Positions 45,510-53,998 of a stretch of 64,000 bases of DNA are shown here, one piece after another (position 1 is the stretch's first letter; the number at the start of each line of letters is the position of its first letter). The DNA is from a virus. The translations under genes were made by a program, and so were the position numbers. The notes under the pieces are model-generated. The model was not told the origin of the DNA. It worked only from the letters and a program-made list of their open reading frames with translations, and ran no database searches. The DNA is taken from positions 41,023 through 105,022 of the IMG/VR virus record IMGVR_UViG_3300020392_000008. One strand, given 5' to 3'.

Positions 45510-46091
45510 TTACCAGTATCCTGGATATGTTTTTCCTCCCCAAAGATGGGCGTATTTGTTAATTCTACAAGACCAATATCCTGCTTTTGTTTTATCTTTT
45601 TTAGTGCTACATTTATGACGAGCAGCAAAACTTTTTCTAGCTTTAGGATCACTTACTTTGGCTTTTAGTCCTGTTGTATCTCCTATCTGTAACATTTTAA
45701 CATTTCCAGTTTTAGGATTTCTAACATATACTTTAAATTTTTTAGATCCTCCTCGCGTTGGATAATTAAGTTTAACTTCCCTGCCTTTATATTTAGCTTC
45801 ATTTAAAATAAAATCTTCTAAAGGTAAATCGAGTGGAACCGTATGTCCTTCGTATACTCCTACTTTACCTAAATCGGTTTCATCAAAAAGAATTGCGTCA
45901 TCGTAACCTAATTTTAGTTTACCTAAAGAGTAAAGTTCCCTAGCCTCTTTAAGAATTTCTATGTGAGAATGGCTTCCTGGTCTAAATACTGTTTCGACAA
46001 TAGATATTGAATTATCTATATGGTATTGTAAATTTTCAGAAATTGGATTTATACCAGTGTATTCACTAAATGATTTTATTCTATTTTTCAT
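45510..46091 (-). CDS. Tagged protein with basic zinc-like C-terminal domain
   Basis: 193 residues. N-terminus MKNRIKSFSEYTGINPISENL fits the packaging peptide. Mid-chain site DFILNEAKYKG precedes the C-terminal domain (KFKVYVRNPKTGNVKML, ARKSFAARHKCSTKKD, GYWSCRINKYAHLWG), a conserved phage module with Cys/His pairs. That domain was probably released by the same protease. Nucleic-acid binding is inferred. Confidence 0.65.
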   Translation of the reverse strand: MKNRIKSFSEYTGINPISENLQYHIDNSISIVETVFRPGSHSHIEILKEARELYSLGKLKLGYDDAILFDETDLGKVGVYEGHTVPLDLPLEDFILNEAKYKGREVKLNYPTRGGSKKFKVYVRNPKTGNVKMLQIGDTTGLKAKVSDPKARKSFAARHKCSTKKDKTKAGYWSCRINKYAHLWGGKTYPGYW

Positions 46092-46260
46092 AATTGTTTT
46101 TTCTTATAGCTTTATTTTTAATATTTCTTTTTCGCTCAGAGTTTTTAGTATATGTCATTCTATTTTTTAATTCTTTATGAATTTTAGTATCCTTGGCTTT
46201 CTTTTTATACTTTTTTAATGCGTATTCTATTTTTCCATTTATTACTTTAATTATTAACAT
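46081..46260 (-). CDS. rpsU: Ribosomal protein bS21 homologue
   Basis: 59 residues read from the ATG at 46260: MLIIKVINGKIEYALKKY then KKKAKDTKIHKELKNR and MTYTKNSERKRNIKNK. This is the bS21 signature: an IEYALKKYKK helix, K(D/T)TxxxKELKxR, and YTKxSxxRK. It is missed by larger-ORF calling because it is short, and it overlaps both neighbours (11 bases downstream, 14 upstream). In Bacteroidota bS21 helps hide the anti-Shine-Dalgarno end of 16S rRNA, so a phage copy may change which mRNAs are translated. Several large phages carry bS21. Confidence 0.85.
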   Translation of the reverse strand: MLIIKVINGKIEYALKKYKKKAKDTKIHKELKNRMTYTKNSERKRNIKNKAIRKNNYEK

Positions 46261-47014
46261 TTATACTCCTTACTTTATTTTTAAACCATGTAGGTATATT
46301 GTATCCATAATGGTGTTCATAAATTTTTATATACAATTGATACGATTGTTTTTCGTCTAAGCTATTACATTTGTTTATACTTTTTAAGTAATATTTACCT
46401 AAATCTGATTCGTATATAGTAAGACAATATGCGTCAAATTTATGACCTTCTGACACTTTATTATTTATGTGTTTTATTGCCCTACTTAATTTTTTAGACG
46501 GAACAACTTCAAAGTTTTGATTGTTTATGTTTTCATGAACAGAAACTAAATCATTATTAAACATTAATATTTTGTATCTTGTTTTAGGGTTTATCTTTTC
46601 TTGAAACTTATCATAACTATTTTCAGATTTTTTAAATTTATACAAAGAATTATACGTATTAGATCCGTTTTTACCAGTTGCTATTATTGGAAACTTTAAA
46701 CGTTTAACGTTGTTTCTATTCTTAACTACTTTTGGAATAAAAGACTCCCCTACATATTTGTTAAGGTGATTATAACCTTTTCTAAAATTAAAGGAATTGT
46801 ATACTGTGTAATTGTTTGATTCATTTAGCCTAGTAATTCTAAAATCATTACATATTAACACAGGCATATTTGAGGCCTCGTTTAATGATTCTATTTTAGA
46901 AAAAGGAGATTTATAATTAGCTTCATCGTTTATTAAAATATAAACTTTATTAACTATATCCTTTTCTTCACCGTTTATATACTTTTCATATTCATTAAAT
47001 GATCTGATGTTCAT
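46247..47014 (-). CDS. Tagged hypothetical protein, 255 aa
   Basis: N-terminus MNIRSFNEYEKYINGEE resembles the packaging peptide, and two further sites (ESLNEASNMPV, TRLNESNNY) occur at about 49 and 67. The rest is a mixed alpha/beta enzyme-like body with no motif I can name. First gene of the minus-strand cargo operon; its 3' end overlaps the S21 gene by 14 bases. Function unknown. Confidence 0.55.
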   Translation of the reverse strand: MNIRSFNEYEKYINGEEKDIVNKVYILINDEANYKSPFSKIESLNEASNMPVLICNDFRITRLNESNNYTVYNSFNFRKGYNHLNKYVGESFIPKVVKNRNNVKRLKFPIIATGKNGSNTYNSLYKFKKSENSYDKFQEKINPKTRYKILMFNNDLVSVHENINNQNFEVVPSKKLSRAIKHINNKVSEGHKFDAYCLTIYESDLGKYYLKSINKCNSLDEKQSYQLYIKIYEHHYGYNIPTWFKNKVRSINVNN

Positions 47015-47081
47015 AGTTCTTTAAAAGGCTATTTTTTTTTATTTATTTGTCGTATATATAAAATAAAATACATTTCATTAC

Positions 47082-48215
47082 ATGAAGACTATAAAAAGCT
47101 TTAGTGATTTTGATAAACAAGATAATCACGTAGATGAACAACTATTTAAAAGAGCTAGAGAAAAACGTAGAGAAAAGAAAGCGTTAAAGCAAGCAGACTC
47201 TCAAATGAATCCAAATGCAAGTGACGACAAAATAAGAGGAGTAAAAGGAAAAGAAGTATACACGGATTCTCAAGGTACTAGACATAAAGTAGTTTGGAAA
47301 GCACAGGATTCAACAAATTTTATTGTAAAGTTAGTTAATGATTATGATTGGTTAGATGCTAATTCAAATTTAACTCAAAATGGATCAAATGCCCTTTTAG
47401 AATTTTTAAATGGAGAAAATTCATTTACAAATCAATATGGAAAATTAGATGATGTATTTTTTCAAAAAAATATAATAGCTTATTCTGTTAGAGTAGATAC
47501 TGATAGGCGCCAAAAATTGCAATTTACAATATTAAATAAAGAAGCTATGATAGCTAAGCAAACTCAAAACGCTACAGACGGCGCTGAATTAGCTGACCTA
47601 ACAAATGTTACTTTTATTAATGCAAAAGATTTAATGACGATTGATTCAGGTATAGCTAAAAATCAAAGCATACTTTCAAATACCGAAGTTCCTGTTGAAA
47701 ATGAAAACGATGGAAAAGTTGATGATCAAGATAATCAAGAAAATACTAATCAAGAAATAGACAATGAAGAAAATAATGATATAGTAGATGAAATACCACT
47801 ACCAAATTCTGATTTAATAGGTAAGCAGTTTGAATATCAGAGCGGCGCAGACGGTAAGCTATACATTATAACAATAGATGAAGGCGATAATGGTCAACTA
47901 GAGTTTTACGCTAAAGCAAAAGATGGATCTAATGAAGGTTGGGTATATTTAAAAGACGGTGAGCCTTTTTGGAAAAACGCAGATGGAACTTCTTCAGCAA
48001 TAACAAATGCTAAAGATATTGAATTTTTTAAAAGAATTTATACTGATGAAGCTTATTTAAGACAATTAATAGCCGAATTTGAAGCAAAATATCCAAACGG
48101 AGCTGACTGGACTATTAAAGATATATTATTTTACACAGACGGTAATAAAATATATCAAGAAGAAGTTGCTACTGATGAAGAACAGCCTACAGTAAATGTA
48201 GCCGTCGCAAATTAA
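47082..48215 (+). CDS. Tagged acidic virion-type protein, 377 aa
   Basis: N-terminus MKTIKSFSDFDKQDNHVDE fits the packaging peptide; the next 25 residues are very basic (REKRREKKALKQ). The centre and end (IIAYSVRVDTDRRQKLQF, SGADGKLYIITIDEGDNG) are beta-rich with an acidic low-complexity hinge (EENNDIVDEIPL). It starts a plus-strand pair with the next gene, 8 bases away. A packaged or head-associated protein is likely, role unknown. Confidence 0.55.
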   Translation: MKTIKSFSDFDKQDNHVDEQLFKRAREKRREKKALKQADSQMNPNASDDKIRGVKGKEVYTDSQGTRHKVVWKAQDSTNFIVKLVNDYDWLDANSNLTQNGSNALLEFLNGENSFTNQYGKLDDVFFQKNIIAYSVRVDTDRRQKLQFTILNKEAMIAKQTQNATDGAELADLTNVTFINAKDLMTIDSGIAKNQSILSNTEVPVENENDGKVDDQDNQENTNQEIDNEENNDIVDEIPLPNSDLIGKQFEYQSGADGKLYIITIDEGDNGQLEFYAKAKDGSNEGWVYLKDGEPFWKNADGTSSAITNAKDIEFFKRIYTDEAYLRQLIAEFEAKYPNGADWTIKDILFYTDGNKIYQEEVATDEEQPTVNVAVAN

Positions 48216-48223
48216 AAATAAAA

Positions 48224-49849
48224 ATGAGTCAAATGTTATACAAAAAAAATACACTTCCAACTTGGTATTCTAACTATGGTCAAATTCTGAATGAACAAAA
48301 CGCAACAGTGACTGTTTTTTCAGATGACGCAAAAGAAAGATTGAAACAATATTTAGATTCTAATAAAAACCTATTAGCTGAAATAAATGAACTATATCAA
48401 AAAGTAGCTGATGGTAAAATGGAAGAAGCCTATATTTCTTTAGACGGATCTAAATATAAAGTAAAACCTGGAGATGAACTTTCTTTAACCATAGACAGAA
48501 CAGACGAAGGTTCTCCTAAAGTAATATTATCAATAGAAAATGAAAAAACATTATTAGGGGACTTAAACCTTTCAACAATTGCTGGTTATGTTTATAAATC
48601 AATGGATGGAATGGGAACATATGAAGACATGTTTGCCTCTTCACTAGCAGCTATTCACATGGATTTAGCATCTAGAAATGTATCAGCTAGAGGTGTTCAA
48701 AGAGTATTTGATATATTTAACTCAAAAGTATTTGGAACAAAATACGAGGGAGAAACCCTTGATCAGTGGATAGATGGCGATTTTGATGGAAGAGCCGAAG
48801 CATGTGCAATGGCCCTTGCTAAAAGACCTATTCCTAAATCAATTATAAGGGGAATTAGTTGGGGAACAGTGTTTACTGATTTAGGATTATTAGTATTAGC
48901 TATTCCTACATTAGGAGGCTCCTTGGCTGCTTCTGGAATAGGTAGAGCAGCAATGGCTGGCGGAAAAGCTACAAAAAGGGTAGTAAGCGCAGTTGGTAAA
49001 TCAAAAAGAATGACTAAGGCTGCTCAAAAAACTAAAGCTATTGGTAAAGCAATAAAATCAGGAAAAACCTTTCAAAGAATAACCAAACCAATGATAAAAG
49101 GTTGGAATGCAATGTCTAAATCAGCAAAGCTTACTCACGCTAAAAAGGTAATGCCCGTAGGAAAAGAACTAAACTGGATTGCTAAAAATGGTAAAGAATC
49201 AACCGTTAAAATAGTAAAGTATTTTAAAAATAAAGCCGGTAACTGGATGGTACAGGTTAGAAACATAGGTGCAAAAGGACAAAACGCAGCAGGTGGCTTT
49301 TCTGCAAGTCTTGATACGCTTATGGTGCAAGCAGGTAAACCAGGTGGAATTACAATGAAAACTGCTACTAAATTAGCTACAGCAGCAGGTTTAGTTGGAG
49401 TTCTTCAAAAAGGTGAAACTGGAAATTTAGAAGGTATAGCAGGCGAAGATGAACAAATGGATGATATGTTTAATCCATACAACCCTACTGAGTTATTAGG
49501 ATATTATGATCAAACTAATGCAGACCCCGCTAAAGCAATGCGTCAATACAAACAATTTGCCGCTAAAGAATTAGCAACTATGTTATATGATGCAATGGAT
49601 GGATGGACAGATAATTCTGATGAAATGGCAATAGCTTTAATGATATTAAGTATGGATAAACAAACCGCAATAGACGTACAAAAAGAATATCAAGCCGCTT
49701 ACGCAGGAAGCAATTTTTACGAAGATGTTATAGCAGACGAACTTGAATCAGATATGGAACAAATAGTAGGTTGTTATTGGGCAGCAATGACTGGTACAGG
49801 GCCTTATGTTTCAATGGTTAAACAAAAATTAGCAGCAGCTAAAAAGTAA
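48224..49849 (+). CDS. Annexin-like repeat protein with hydrophobic core, 541 aa
   Basis: Residues about 126-190 resemble an annexin-type repeat (SMDGMGTYEDMFASSLAAI, then VQRVFDIFN), and the C-terminal part has a second (LYDAMDGWTDNSDEMAIALM). Between them is a hydrophobic stretch (about 208-235, FTDLGLLVLAIPTLGGSLAA), a basic helical block and a small-barrel-like segment. Annexin repeats bind membranes through Gly-x-Gly-Thr loops, so this could be a membrane-inserting protein ejected at entry. Plausible, not proven; the N-terminus is less clearly tag-like than its neighbours. Confidence 0.5.
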   Translation: MSQMLYKKNTLPTWYSNYGQILNEQNATVTVFSDDAKERLKQYLDSNKNLLAEINELYQKVADGKMEEAYISLDGSKYKVKPGDELSLTIDRTDEGSPKVILSIENEKTLLGDLNLSTIAGYVYKSMDGMGTYEDMFASSLAAIHMDLASRNVSARGVQRVFDIFNSKVFGTKYEGETLDQWIDGDFDGRAEACAMALAKRPIPKSIIRGISWGTVFTDLGLLVLAIPTLGGSLAASGIGRAAMAGGKATKRVVSAVGKSKRMTKAAQKTKAIGKAIKSGKTFQRITKPMIKGWNAMSKSAKLTHAKKVMPVGKELNWIAKNGKESTVKIVKYFKNKAGNWMVQVRNIGAKGQNAAGGFSASLDTLMVQAGKPGGITMKTATKLATAAGLVGVLQKGETGNLEGIAGEDEQMDDMFNPYNPTELLGYYDQTNADPAKAMRQYKQFAAKELATMLYDAMDGWTDNSDEMAIALMILSMDKQTAIDVQKEYQAAYAGSNFYEDVIADELESDMEQIVGCYWAAMTGTGPYVSMVKQKLAAAKK

Positions 49850-49877
49850 TTTATTAAAACTATACACAGTAGCTAGG

Positions 49878-49883
49878 TATAAT
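49878..49883 (+). promoter_or_regulatory. TATAAT box
   Basis: TATAAT in GGTATAATAAAAT, 17 bases before the start at 49901. Same sequence context as the box at 52530. Confidence 0.4.
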
Positions 49884-49900
49884 AAAATAAAAGTTTAATT

Positions 49901-50410
49901 ATGACACAAGTTAAAGAAGATTCAAAACCCGTTGAGGAAAAAGTTGAAGCAACTAAACCTGTTGAAAAAACGGAAGATCAACCAAAAGAAGAAAAAAAAC
50001 TAACACCCGAAGAAACTTTAGAAAAATTAAGGGATTTTAGAAAAAACGGGAGTATATCTTTAGATATTAGCTATTCTGATTTTAAAAAAATTAGAAATAC
50101 TTTTAAAAACGATATTCCGTGGGAAGGACCTAATCAGGCTTATCTATTAACTATTCTAATGTTAGGGTTAGAAGCTGCCCTATCCACAATGGACCCTAAA
50201 AATAAAGAAACTCAAAAAGTTCCATTAAAAAATGACTCTATTGAGTCTATTGCGTTTTTCTTAAATAAAATAAATGGTAAAAATTCTCATTCTGCTCAAA
50301 ATTCTTTAGGTATGTTTTTTGCTTTACAACAAGCTATTGCTCAATTAAAGCAAGTTGATAAAGAAATAGCTGACCTATCTCCTAAAGAAAAAACAAATGA
50401 CACTAAATAA
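49901..50410 (+). CDS. Hypothetical protein, 169 aa
   Basis: First 45 residues are acidic and Pro/Lys/Glu-rich (KPVEEKVEATKPVEK), like a disordered tail; the rest is helical (GPNQAYLLTILMLGLEAAL, SLGMFFALQQAIAQLKQ). No family recognised. It stands alone between promoters, so it may be expressed at a different time from the cargo genes. Confidence 0.55.
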   Translation: MTQVKEDSKPVEEKVEATKPVEKTEDQPKEEKKLTPEETLEKLRDFRKNGSISLDISYSDFKKIRNTFKNDIPWEGPNQAYLLTILMLGLEAALSTMDPKNKETQKVPLKNDSIESIAFFLNKINGKNSHSAQNSLGMFFALQQAIAQLKQVDKEIADLSPKEKTNDTK

Positions 50411-50443
50411 TAATTTTTTGTTTTTTGTTAAATAAAGCAGATA

Positions 50444-50451
50444 TATAAATA
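50444..50451 (+). promoter_or_regulatory. T4-late-type box TATAAATA
   Basis: Exact TATAAATA, 17 bases before the start at 50469. Confidence 0.6.
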
Positions 50452-50468
50452 AAATAAACATTAGTAAA

Positions 50469-50825
50469 ATGAAAAGAAAAATTGCTAACTTTAATTCTTT
50501 CATGAAGAATAAATTAAATGAAATGGAAGAAATGGATAACGAATTCGCAATGAGCATGGATGCTTATTCAGAAGCGCCTGAAGAAGATATGGAAGATAAC
50601 ATGGAAGAAGATCCAGATCTAGACATGGACGAAGAAGGAGATGAAGAAGAGGAAGAGCTTACTATGGAAGACCTTAAAGCTATCGTTGACGACCTTGAAG
50701 AAAGACTATCTGCATTAGAAGGCGGAGAAGAAGAAGAGGAAGAAGGCGAAGAGGAAGAAGAAGAAGGTGAAGAAGAGGAAGGCGAAGGCGAAGAAGAGGA
50801 AGAAGAAGCAGACGAAGAAATTTAA
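50469..50825 (+). CDS. Small acidic prohead-core-like protein (T4 gp67-type)
   Basis: 118 residues. N-terminus MKRKIANFNSFMKNKLNEMEE has the tag pattern with a KLNE|M site. The rest is dominated by Glu/Asp runs. T4 gp67 is a short, extremely acidic prohead core protein that the protease destroys, so this layout fits, but composition alone is weak evidence. A late-promoter box lies upstream and a terminator-like hairpin downstream. Confidence 0.6.
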   Translation: MKRKIANFNSFMKNKLNEMEEMDNEFAMSMDAYSEAPEEDMEDNMEEDPDLDMDEEGDEEEEELTMEDLKAIVDDLEERLSALEGGEEEEEEGEEEEEEGEEEEGEGEEEEEEADEEI

Positions 50826-50858
50826 TTATAGCTAAGTTTTTATACAAAAAAATTAAAG

Positions 50859-50900
50859 GCACAGATAGCTAATCAATTATTTTTAATTAGCTGTTTGTGC
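50859..50900 (+). terminator. Hairpin terminator-like element
   Basis: Inverted repeat: 15-base arms at 50859-50873 (GCACAGATAGCTAAT) and 50886-50900, with three mismatches and a 12-base AT loop, followed by a T-rich stretch. It lies between the acidic gene and the DUF192 gene. The U-tract is weak, so moderate. Confidence 0.5.
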
Positions 50901-50916
50901 TTATTTAGCTTTATAA

Positions 50917-51336
50917 ATGGACTCTAATAAAATAACATCAATTCCCTTATTTGAAAACTATTGTAAACAATCTACAATAGATAATAAGATTATTGACTGT
51001 AATATTGGAGAAAATTCTATTAAATTAAAAGTAGCCTCTACTCCTAAATCTCATTCTATCGGGTATCAAAATGTAAAAGAAGAACCTTCTGATAAAGAAG
51101 GAATATTATTTGTATACCCTAGCGAATGCCTTTCATCTTTCTGGATGAAAAATGTAAATTTCCCATTAGACATACTCTTCTTTAATTCAAATAAAGAACT
51201 AGTAGGCAATCAAACTATGCCTAATAATAGTTACCCAAAAACTTTTAAATGTAATAAACCCTTTCAATATGCAGTTGAAACAAAAGCAGGTTGGTTTGAC
51301 AGGAATGGAAATAAAGACATAAAATTATCAATATGA
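50917..51336 (+). CDS. DUF192 family protein with tag-like N-terminus
   Basis: 139 residues. Family pattern GILFVYPSECLSSFWMKNVN, FPLDILFF, then FQYAVETKAGWFDRNG is typical of DUF192. The N-terminus reads MDSNKITSIPLFENYC, an IPLFE|N site of the packaging type. The biochemical activity of DUF192 is not established. Overlaps the next start by 4 bases. Confidence 0.8.
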   Translation: MDSNKITSIPLFENYCKQSTIDNKIIDCNIGENSIKLKVASTPKSHSIGYQNVKEEPSDKEGILFVYPSECLSSFWMKNVNFPLDILFFNSNKELVGNQTMPNNSYPKTFKCNKPFQYAVETKAGWFDRNGNKDIKLSI

Positions 51337-51512
51337 AAACATCATATAATAGAAAAGACTTAGATTGTAAAATATGCGGCGAAACTGTAAATAACGTAGG
51401 ACTTGAAGCAACTGCGGTCACCTGTTGGAAATGTGTTAATGAACAGCTAAAAGGAATGCCTATTTTTATATCAGACTCTTGTGAAAATGAAGAAAATGAA
51501 AACGAGGAATAA
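51333..51512 (+). CDS. Small zinc-ribbon protein, 59 aa
   Basis: ATG at 51333 overlaps the DUF192 stop. Two Cys pairs (DCKICGE at 12-15 and TCWKCVN at 31-34) spaced as a zinc ribbon, then an acidic C-terminal tail (SCENEENENEE). Missed by long-ORF calling. Probably binds nucleic acid or a protein partner. Confidence 0.65.
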   Translation: MKTSYNRKDLDCKICGETVNNVGLEATAVTCWKCVNEQLKGMPIFISDSCENEENENEE

Positions 51513-51978
51513 ATACGTATCACTGTATAATTCATTCAAGTATAATGATTATTATGAAGTATTACTTGAAGAATATTCTAATCAATCTAAATATAAAACA
51601 TTTAAAAGCTTTGTAGTAAATAAAGCAAAGAGGGTAAAGGATATATCTAAAAATGTTATAAACGCCTTTAAAAAGGAAGGAACAGAAACAACTGACATGC
51701 TAAGTGTTTTTAACAGACAGCTTCGTAAAAAATTAAATTTAAAAACTAGAAAAGATGTTCCTACAAAAGAAGAATTAGATGAAGCATTAAATCAATTAAA
51801 AGACATACCCAAACTTCTTCCATATGCAATCGTAATGTTAGCAACTCCCATACCTGGTTCCTCAACAATGTATACCGTCTTTGCTTATTTTCTAAAGAAA
51901 AGATCTAATGGTAAAATAAACCTGTTGCCAGATTCTTTTGATGACATATTATCAACTAAAGTAGATAACAAAGACTAG
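51496..51978 (+). CDS. Helical membrane-associated protein, about 160 aa
   Basis: Start preferred at ATG 51496 (MKTRNKYVSLYNSF), overlapping the zinc gene by 17 bases; 51481 is GTG. The pattern YKTFKSFVVNKAKRVKD, then LNQLKDIPKLLPYAIVMLATP and IPGSSTMYTVFAYFLKKRSNG resembles LETM1-like segments. A single hydrophobic helix near 120-138. Function uncertain. Confidence 0.6.
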   Translation: MKTRNKYVSLYNSFKYNDYYEVLLEEYSNQSKYKTFKSFVVNKAKRVKDISKNVINAFKKEGTETTDMLSVFNRQLRKKLNLKTRKDVPTKEELDEALNQLKDIPKLLPYAIVMLATPIPGSSTMYTVFAYFLKKRSNGKINLLPDSFDDILSTKVDNKD

Positions 51979-52081
51979 TTTTTTGCACATATGTCATATC
52001 TTAAATAAAATAAATGACATAATTTCCAATTTAATTTAATGGCACATTTTTTGCAGAGTATACATTAAAAACAATAAACAA

Positions 52082-52441
52082 ATGAGACAAACAAATCTTT
52101 TAAAAAATTTCTTTTCAATAGCAGATGAGGCTTTTTATAATAATAAAATACCTTCTTTTTTCTATGAAACTACTAAACTTGAAAATTCAATAGAAGTAGA
52201 AATGATTCTTCCAGGGTATACTAGAGATGAATTAAATATTACATCGGATAGTGAAGATTTATTAATAGAAACTAATGAAAAATTTAAAGAAAATAAATGG
52301 AAAATACCATTGAAAAGAGCATTTAAATTATCTGATAATCTAGATAGTAAAAATATTAACGCAAAACTTGAAAACGGAATATTAACAATTAGTATTCCAA
52401 ATAAAGCAAAGGCTAAAAAAAGAAACATTAGTATAGATTAA
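52082..52441 (+). CDS. Small heat-shock protein, Hsp20 / alpha-crystallin family
   Basis: 119 residues. The crystallin domain runs from about 35 to 115, with IEVEMILPGYTRDELNI, then KWKIPLKRAFKLSDNL, and the signature ENGILTISIPNK at 99-110. Hsp20 chaperones hold unfolded proteins; relatives occur in several T4-like phages, where they may help virion assembly. A strong terminator follows. Confidence 0.85.
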   Translation: MRQTNLLKNFFSIADEAFYNNKIPSFFYETTKLENSIEVEMILPGYTRDELNITSDSEDLLIETNEKFKENKWKIPLKRAFKLSDNLDSKNINAKLENGILTISIPNKAKAKKRNISID

Positions 52442-52466
52442 TATTAAAATTTAATTATTTTAAACT

Positions 52467-52493
52467 AAGGGAATTTTACAATTCCCTTTTTTT
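52467..52493 (+). terminator. Intrinsic terminator after hsp20
   Basis: Perfect 9-bp stem AAGGGAATT (52467-52475) / AATTCCCTT (52480-52488) with a 4-base TTAC loop, followed by a run of T to 52493. The clearest terminator in the window. Confidence 0.85.
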
Positions 52494-52529
52494 ATTTAGT
52501 TTATTTTAAAACCGTCTATTAAATTCCGG

Positions 52530-52535
52530 TATAAT
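52530..52535 (+). promoter_or_regulatory. TATAAT box before the dehydrogenase
   Basis: TATAAT in CCGGTATAATAAAAT, 27 bases before the start at 52563, directly after the terminator. Confidence 0.45.
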
Positions 52536-52562
52536 AAAATATATTACAAAATCTTAATTTAA

Positions 52563-53528
52563 ATGAAGTTAGAAAATAAAAATATTGGAATAGTAGGTCA
52601 GGGATTTGTAGGAACGGCCGTTAAAGAAAAATTAAAAGAATCTAAAACAATTTACGCATATGATTTAGATGATTCTAAATGTGGAATATTTAGTACAAAA
52701 GATGAATATAAACCTACTGATATTCCACTATTAGTGGATAATTGTGATATAATATTTGTGTGCGTACCTACTCCTATGTATGCTACTGGAAAATGCAACA
52801 CTGGTATAGTAGAAAATGTTCTTACTGAAATAAATAATTCCACATACACTAGTAATAATTTTTCAAAAAACACAATTGTTATAATTAAATCAACAATACC
52901 ACCAGGTACAACTGAATCCTTTAATAAAAAATATAAAAACATAGGTATTGTTTTTAGTCCTGAATTTTTAACAGAAGCTAATTCAATTGAAGATTTTAAA
53001 AATCAAAATAGAATAATTTTAGGTATAGATTGGGCAGAACATATTAAACCTGTAACAAAGGTTTTTAAAGATGCTTTTCCAGATGCAGAAATAGCTGTGT
53101 TAAATACAGCTGAAGCTGAACTTACTAAATATATGACAAATTTATTTTTAGCAACAAAAGTAAGTTTTTTTAATGACATGTATAAATTAACAGAGTCCAT
53201 TAATAACTCAGAAAATTTAGCTGTTTCTCAAAAAATAAAATTTGACTCTGTTGTAGACGCTACACTGTTAGATCCAAGAATAGGAAAATCTCATACATTA
53301 GTACCAGGTCCCGATGGAGATTTTGGCTATGGAGGTCATTGTTTCCCTAAAGACATGGCAGCTATTTTAAGTTTAGCAGATCAATTAGGCGCATCGTTGC
53401 CTACTTTATTTGGTGCAAGCACTACTAATTCTATAGTTAGAACAGATAGAGACTGGGAAAAAATGGAAGGGAGAGCAGTTTCTAATGATGAAAAAACTTT
53501 TGAACACGTTTTTCCACATGAGCTTTAA
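52563..53528 (+). CDS. UDP-glucose/GDP-mannose 6-dehydrogenase-like enzyme
   Basis: 321 residues. NAD-binding motif GQGFVG at 12-17, VPTP at 68-71, SPEF at 132-135, Lys189 in the ELTKYMTNLF helix, and catalytic Cys260 in GYGGHCFPKD. The reaction oxidises UDP-glucose to UDP-glucuronate. It is shorter than the cellular family (about 400-450 residues) and lacks most of the C-terminal domain, so activity on the usual substrate needs testing. Paired with the epimerase at 60266 it could lead to UDP-xylose/arabinose for DNA modification. Confidence 0.82.
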   Translation: MKLENKNIGIVGQGFVGTAVKEKLKESKTIYAYDLDDSKCGIFSTKDEYKPTDIPLLVDNCDIIFVCVPTPMYATGKCNTGIVENVLTEINNSTYTSNNFSKNTIVIIKSTIPPGTTESFNKKYKNIGIVFSPEFLTEANSIEDFKNQNRIILGIDWAEHIKPVTKVFKDAFPDAEIAVLNTAEAELTKYMTNLFLATKVSFFNDMYKLTESINNSENLAVSQKIKFDSVVDATLLDPRIGKSHTLVPGPDGDFGYGGHCFPKDMAAILSLADQLGASLPTLFGASTTNSIVRTDRDWEKMEGRAVSNDEKTFEHVFPHEL

Positions 53529-53820
53529 TAAAAAACACATACCGGCAAAGAAAAACTTTTTAAAAAAAGAGTATTTAAAAATAGGTCATGATAAATTCAT
53601 AAAAAAATATCGTAAATATGACGCTTTTATAGTAGGAAATTATACAAATTCATTTTTTATAAACTGGGTCATATATGAAAATAAAAAGTACGTATTTATT
53701 GTGTATGAATTATGTCAATTTTTATATAGAATAAAAGAATTAGGATTAAAAGGAATAATAAGTAATTTAAATTATAAATTAAAAAAAAGAATAAAATATG
53801 TATTGGGTAGCAAAAGTTAA
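53518..53820 (+). CDS. Small basic hypothetical protein, about 100 aa
   Basis: Start preferred at ATG 53518 (MSFNKKHIPAKKNF), overlapping the dehydrogenase by 11 bases. Lys/Tyr-rich with helices (LCQFLYRIKELGLKGII). No motif. Overlaps the next gene by 23 bases. Confidence 0.5.
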   Translation: MSFNKKHIPAKKNFLKKEYLKIGHDKFIKKYRKYDAFIVGNYTNSFFINWVIYENKKYVFIVYELCQFLYRIKELGLKGIISNLNYKLKKRIKYVLGSKS

Positions 53821-53998
53821 ATTTGAATCTATAAACGACAATAACGGTAAAATACAAACCACCAAAGAAGAATATTTAGTTTCAGCTGAATCCGTTACTG
53901 AAGTTGAAGAAAAATTAAATACTAAATTTGGAGAAGGAATGTCAGAATTTTCAGTGTCAGGAGTCGCCGAATCTAAAATAATGGGAATAGTAGAATAA
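53798..53998 (+). CDS. DUF4494-like protein, 66 aa
   Basis: Pattern MYWVAKVKFESINDNNGK, then TKEEYLVSAESVTEVEEKL matches DUF4494, a short family of Bacteroidota with the typical W-x-KVKY, EYLVDA and FTEAE order. Role unknown. The start of the next gene overlaps its stop by one base. Confidence 0.65.
   Translation: MYWVAKVKFESINDNNGKIQTTKEEYLVSAESVTEVEEKLNTKFGEGMSEFSVSGVAESKIMGIVE

Noticed and set aside
50680-50862. Leu/Arg-rich open frame on the minus strand
   Set aside because: Antisense of the Glu-rich run of the gene at 50469.
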